Below, one piece after another: positions 8,241-10,411 of a stretch of 10,411 nt of DNA. Each line of letters begins with the position of its first letter. Positions within the stretch are counted from its first letter, which is position 1. The stretch lies in contig CANJXW010000008.1 in assembly GCA_947478965.1 (NCBI GenBank), positions 1 through 10,411 of the forward strand, in the 5' to 3' direction. Source of the DNA: Candidatus Nanopelagicaceae bacterium (lineage in GTDB: Bacteria > Actinomycetota > Actinomycetes > Nanopelagicales > Nanopelagicaceae). A program made the position numbers and the translations under genes. The notes below the pieces were generated by a model that had not been told where the DNA came from, did no database searches, and saw nothing but the letters and a program-made list of their open reading frames with translations.

Positions 8241-8254
8241 TCTAGATCCCTAGA
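8241..8254. repeat. Short inverted repeat TCTAG-N4-CTAGA upstream of the HTH gene
   Basis: Perfect 5-bp arms (8241-8245 and 8250-8254) are separated by ATCC, lying between the candidate -10 and the ribosome binding site. It could be an operator half-site pair or chance. Nothing ties it to a specific regulator. Confidence 0.3.
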
Positions 8255-8276
8255 AATTCTCTACAAGGCGGGTTAA

Positions 8277-9014
8277 ATGACAACTGGTGAGGCTCTGCGA
8301 AATGCGCGCGAAAACGCGGGTTTGAGCATTGATGACCTCGCAAGTCGCACAAGTATTCGTCCAACTCTTCTTAAAGAGATGGAGAAAAATAACTTTGATG
8401 CGTGCGGTGGAGACACATACGCACGTGGTCACATCAGAAATATCGCACCCTTAGTAAATGAGAGCGCAGATAATTTGATCGAAATGTATAACCTTGAACA
8501 TTCATCGCAGCGCCGCGGAATTCATGATCTTCTTGTTGAAAATAGCGTTACGCGAATACCAAGAGAGAAAAGAAACATTACGTGGAAATCACTCGTTGTG
8601 ATTTCACTCGTTACGCTATCTTGCGTTGGAGTCGCTCAAGTAATTATTTCAAATTCAAAGACTGTCACGCCGCTGCCTATGGCATCAGCGACTCCATCGA
8701 AGACTGCGACTGCACCTGCTCAGGCTAGCCCGATTGCGACGCCTGAAGTTTCGACAGGGGTCATCACCGGAAAGATCACTCTCGTTATCTCAGCTACTCG
8801 TGGGAATGCAAATATTGATGTGGTCGATGAAGGAAACCATCTCTACAAGGGACCGATATTCCAAGGAGATGTGAAGACTTTTACCGCTGCATCTTCGATC
8901 AGTATTTACTTGAGCAATGCAGGGGATCTCGATCTCACCCTCAATGGCGAGGAATTAGCACCGCTGGGCGCAAGTGGCGAAGTTGTACGTAAAACATTTC
9001 GTTCACAGCCCTAG
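8277..9014 (+). CDS. RodZ-like membrane-anchored helix-turn-helix protein
   Basis: The 245-residue protein has the RodZ layout. An N-terminal Cro/C1-type HTH domain (about 4-70) contains GEALRNARENAGLSIDDLA and the family block DACGGDTYARGHIR (41-54). A basic juxtamembrane stretch (about 93-104) and a single membrane helix (about 105-125, LVVISLVTLSCVGVAQVII) follow. A Pro/Ala/Thr-rich linker (131-160) then leads to a beta-rich outer domain (about 163-242) of the type found at RodZ C-termini. RodZ links the MreB cytoskeleton to the elongation machinery in rods; its HTH is used for protein contacts more than DNA binding. Whether this organism has MreB is unknown, so the function here is inferred. 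The CGG-containing form of the motif is common in actinobacterial homologues. The start ATG at 8277 has a good ribosome binding site. It lies between ftsK and rimO, which agrees with a cell-envelope role. Confidence 0.82.
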   Translation: MTTGEALRNARENAGLSIDDLASRTSIRPTLLKEMEKNNFDACGGDTYARGHIRNIAPLVNESADNLIEMYNLEHSSQRRGIHDLLVENSVTRIPREKRNITWKSLVVISLVTLSCVGVAQVIISNSKTVTPLPMASATPSKTATAPAQASPIATPEVSTGVITGKITLVISATRGNANIDVVDEGNHLYKGPIFQGDVKTFTAASSISIYLSNAGDLDLTLNGEELAPLGASGEVVRKTFRSQP

Positions 9015-9041
9015 CAGTGTGAGAAAAGACCAATAACGCTG

Positions 9042-9047
9042 TAACAT
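9042..9047 (+). promoter_or_regulatory. Putative leaderless -10 box (TAACAT) before rimO
   Basis: TAACAT fits TANNNT and ends 7 nt before the ATG at 9055. The 40-bp gap after the RodZ-like gene has no Shine-Dalgarno match near the start codon. This is the clearest of the four similar cases because the hexamer has no AAGG that could act as a ribosome binding site. Confidence 0.45.
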
Positions 9048-9054
9048 CAGACAA

Positions 9055-10411
9055 ATGAGTCGTACCGTTGCAATCGTCACCATGGGCTGTGCCCGCAATG
9101 AAGTGGACTCCGAAGAACTTGCAGGCAGGCTCGCCGCAGATGGTTGGACTCTCGTCGATGATGTTGAATCCGCAGAAGTCGCGCTGGTCAATACATGCGG
9201 CTTTATTGAATCTGCGAAAAAAGATTCTATCGACGCTCTCTTAGAGGCAAATTCACTCAAGGGCCACGGTGTAACACGCGCTGTAGTCGCTGTTGGTTGC
9301 ATGGCCGAGCGTTACGGACAAGAGTTAGCAAAGGCTCTTCCTGAAGCTGATGGAATTTTAGGCTTCGATGATTATCAAGATATTTCAGTAAGACTTCAAT
9401 CCATCATCGCGGGCAATCCTCATACACCTCACGTACCTCGTGATCGTCGGGCGCTATTGCCGATTGCACCCGTTGAACGCGCAGCAGCGCGAGATGAAGC
9501 ATATGCATCAACTCTTGGCGCTGGGGGATCGCTCTTTCGTAAACGCTTAGGTAACGCGCCATGGGCACCGCTCAAGATTGCATCGGGTTGCGATCGCCGC
9601 TGTTCTTTCTGTGCGATTCCTTATTTCCGTGGATCATTTATCTCTCGCAAACCTACTGAGATTATCGAAGAAGGTCGTTGGCTTGCACGTAACGGCGTGA
9701 CAGAACTCTTTCTTGTCAGCGAAAACACAACATCGTATGGAAAAGATCTAGGCGATCTTAAGTTAATGGAGAAAATTCTCCCTGACTTTAGCGCGATCGA
9801 GGGAATCGAAAGAGTTCGCCTTTCCTACCTTCAACCTGCTGAAATGCGTCCATCTTTGCTTCAAGCGATGATTGAGACCGAGAAGGTTGCCCCATATTTT
9901 GATCTCTCTTTCCAGCACACGAGCCCAACTGTCCTGCGCCGCATGCGTCGCTTTGGAGATGCAGAAAAGTTCATGCATCTGATTTCACAGATTCGCGCAC
10001 TGTCGCCAGAAGCTGGCATCCGCTCAAACTTTATCGTTGGGTTCCCGGGTGAGACTCAAGAAGATTATGACGATCTTGCTAACTTTATTATTACCGCAAA
10101 ACTCGATGCAGTCGGAATCTTTGGTTACTCAGATGAAGATAACACTGAGGCTCTTGATCTCTCTGACAAAGTTGCAGAAGAAGTAATTCGTGAGCGAGTA
10201 GAGACGCTTTCATCTCTTGCCGATGAGATGGTCTCTCTAAGAGCTGCCGCACGTATCGGTGAAAAGGTACGCGTATTAATTGAGGATGAAGAGTCTCAAG
10301 AAGGCCGCGCTGCTCATCAAGGGCCAGAAGTTGACGGAACAACCTCATTTATCGGCACACATTTCAAGGTGGGCCAATATATTGATGCTGTGATTATTGA
10401 ATCCATGGGAG
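9055..10411 (+). CDS. rimO: Ribosomal protein S12 methylthiotransferase RimO, 3' truncated by window
   Basis: RimO is a radical-SAM, two-cluster enzyme that adds a methylthio group to the conserved aspartate of ribosomal protein S12. The visible 452 residues start with the N-terminal methylthiotransferase domain, with cysteines 12 ([10 protein letters not shown]), 48 ([13 protein letters not shown]) and 82 (VGCMAERYG) for the auxiliary cluster. The RimO-type GCxRNxVDSE separates it from MiaB (GCxMNxxDSE). A variable Arg/Ala-rich segment (about 121-165) is typical of actinobacterial RimO. The radical-SAM motif Cys179-DRR-Cys183-SF-Cys186 follows, then [31 protein letters not shown] and FIVGFPGET. 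The beginning of the C-terminal TRAM domain is reached ([19 protein letters not shown]), so only a few tens of residues should be missing. The ATG at 9055 gives a complete N-terminus. Confidence 0.95.
   Translation, partial: MSRTVAIVTMGCARNEVDSEELAGRLAADGWTLVDDVESAEVALVNTCGFIESAKKDSIDALLEANSLKGHGVTRAVVAVGCMAERYGQELAKALPEADGILGFDDYQDISVRLQSIIAGNPHTPHVPRDRRALLPIAPVERAAARDEAYASTLGAGGSLFRKRLGNAPWAPLKIASGCDRRCSFCAIPYFRGSFISRKPTEIIEEGRWLARNGVTELFLVSENTTSYGKDLGDLKLMEKILPDFSAIEGIERVRLSYLQPAEMRPSLLQAMIETEKVAPYFDLSFQHTSPTVLRRMRRFGDAEKFMHLISQIRALSPEAGIRSNFIVGFPGETQEDYDDLANFIITAKLDAVGIFGYSDEDNTEALDLSDKVAEEVIRERVETLSSLADEMVSLRAAARIGEKVRVLIEDEESQEGRAAHQGPEVDGTTSFIGTHFKVGQYIDAVIIESMG

Larger units (their letters stand above)
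8162..8276. other. Longest intergenic gap: ftsK to the RodZ-like gene
   Basis: This 115-bp stretch is the largest non-coding gap in the window. I see no hairpin-plus-T-run terminator for ftsK. It contains the promoter-like hexamers and the TCTAG/CTAGA inverted repeat listed separately, and a ribosome binding site AAGGCGG at 8265-8271 that ends 5 nt before the ATG at 8277. Confidence 0.6.

Noticed and set aside
9003..9302. Minus-strand open frame over the start of rimO
   Set aside because: It is antisense to the cysteine-bearing N-terminal domain of rimO; low-complexity Ser/Thr/Ala translation.

Overview
The window reads as a compact stretch of core chromosome from a low-to-mid GC actinobacterium. 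The gene set and order (M16 peptidase, dapB, thyX, dapA, RNase J, ftsK, RodZ-like HTH protein, rimO) match the dapB-thyX-dapA-rnj-ftsK neighbourhood known from Actinomycetota such as Mycobacterium. The moderate GC, short or absent intergenic gaps and short proteins would fit a streamlined freshwater lineage of the acI/Nanopelagicales type. That placement is inference from gene order and style, not from a marker-gene comparison.

Layout. Positions 1-1439 (+): the 3' end of an M16-family peptidase overlaps dapB by 4 bp, followed by a small CGDC glutaredoxin/mycoredoxin-like protein. Positions 1445-2418 (-): a two-gene azlC-azlD module, predicted branched-chain amino-acid exporter, lies opposite to everything else. 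It converges on the redoxin gene with only 5 bp between stop codons and diverges from thyX. Positions 2479-5789 (+): thyX, dapA and rnj, with an 18-bp gap and then a 4-bp overlap. Positions 5807-8161 (+): ftsK. After a 115-bp gap, the largest in the window, come a RodZ-like membrane-anchored HTH protein (8277-9014) and rimO (9055 to the window end, incomplete).

How the genes fit together. DapA and DapB are the first two committed steps from aspartate semialdehyde toward diaminopimelate and lysine, feeding peptidoglycan and protein. ThyX makes dTMP with flavin chemistry. RNase J matures and degrades RNA. FtsK and the RodZ-like protein act at the division septum or cell-shape machinery. RimO modifies ribosomal protein S12. 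This is a housekeeping block for wall precursor, DNA precursor, RNA turnover and division; I see no mobile element, phage, CRISPR, toxin-antitoxin, defence or tRNA/rRNA gene in it.

No undescribed system is evident. The items most worth a second look are small. TANNNT elements sit 6-7 nt before the start codons of thyX, dapA, ftsK and rimO, suggesting leaderless transcription. A GC-rich inverted repeat spans the only convergent junction. The azlC start codon is unresolved, and the azlCD pair is inserted in the opposite orientation.
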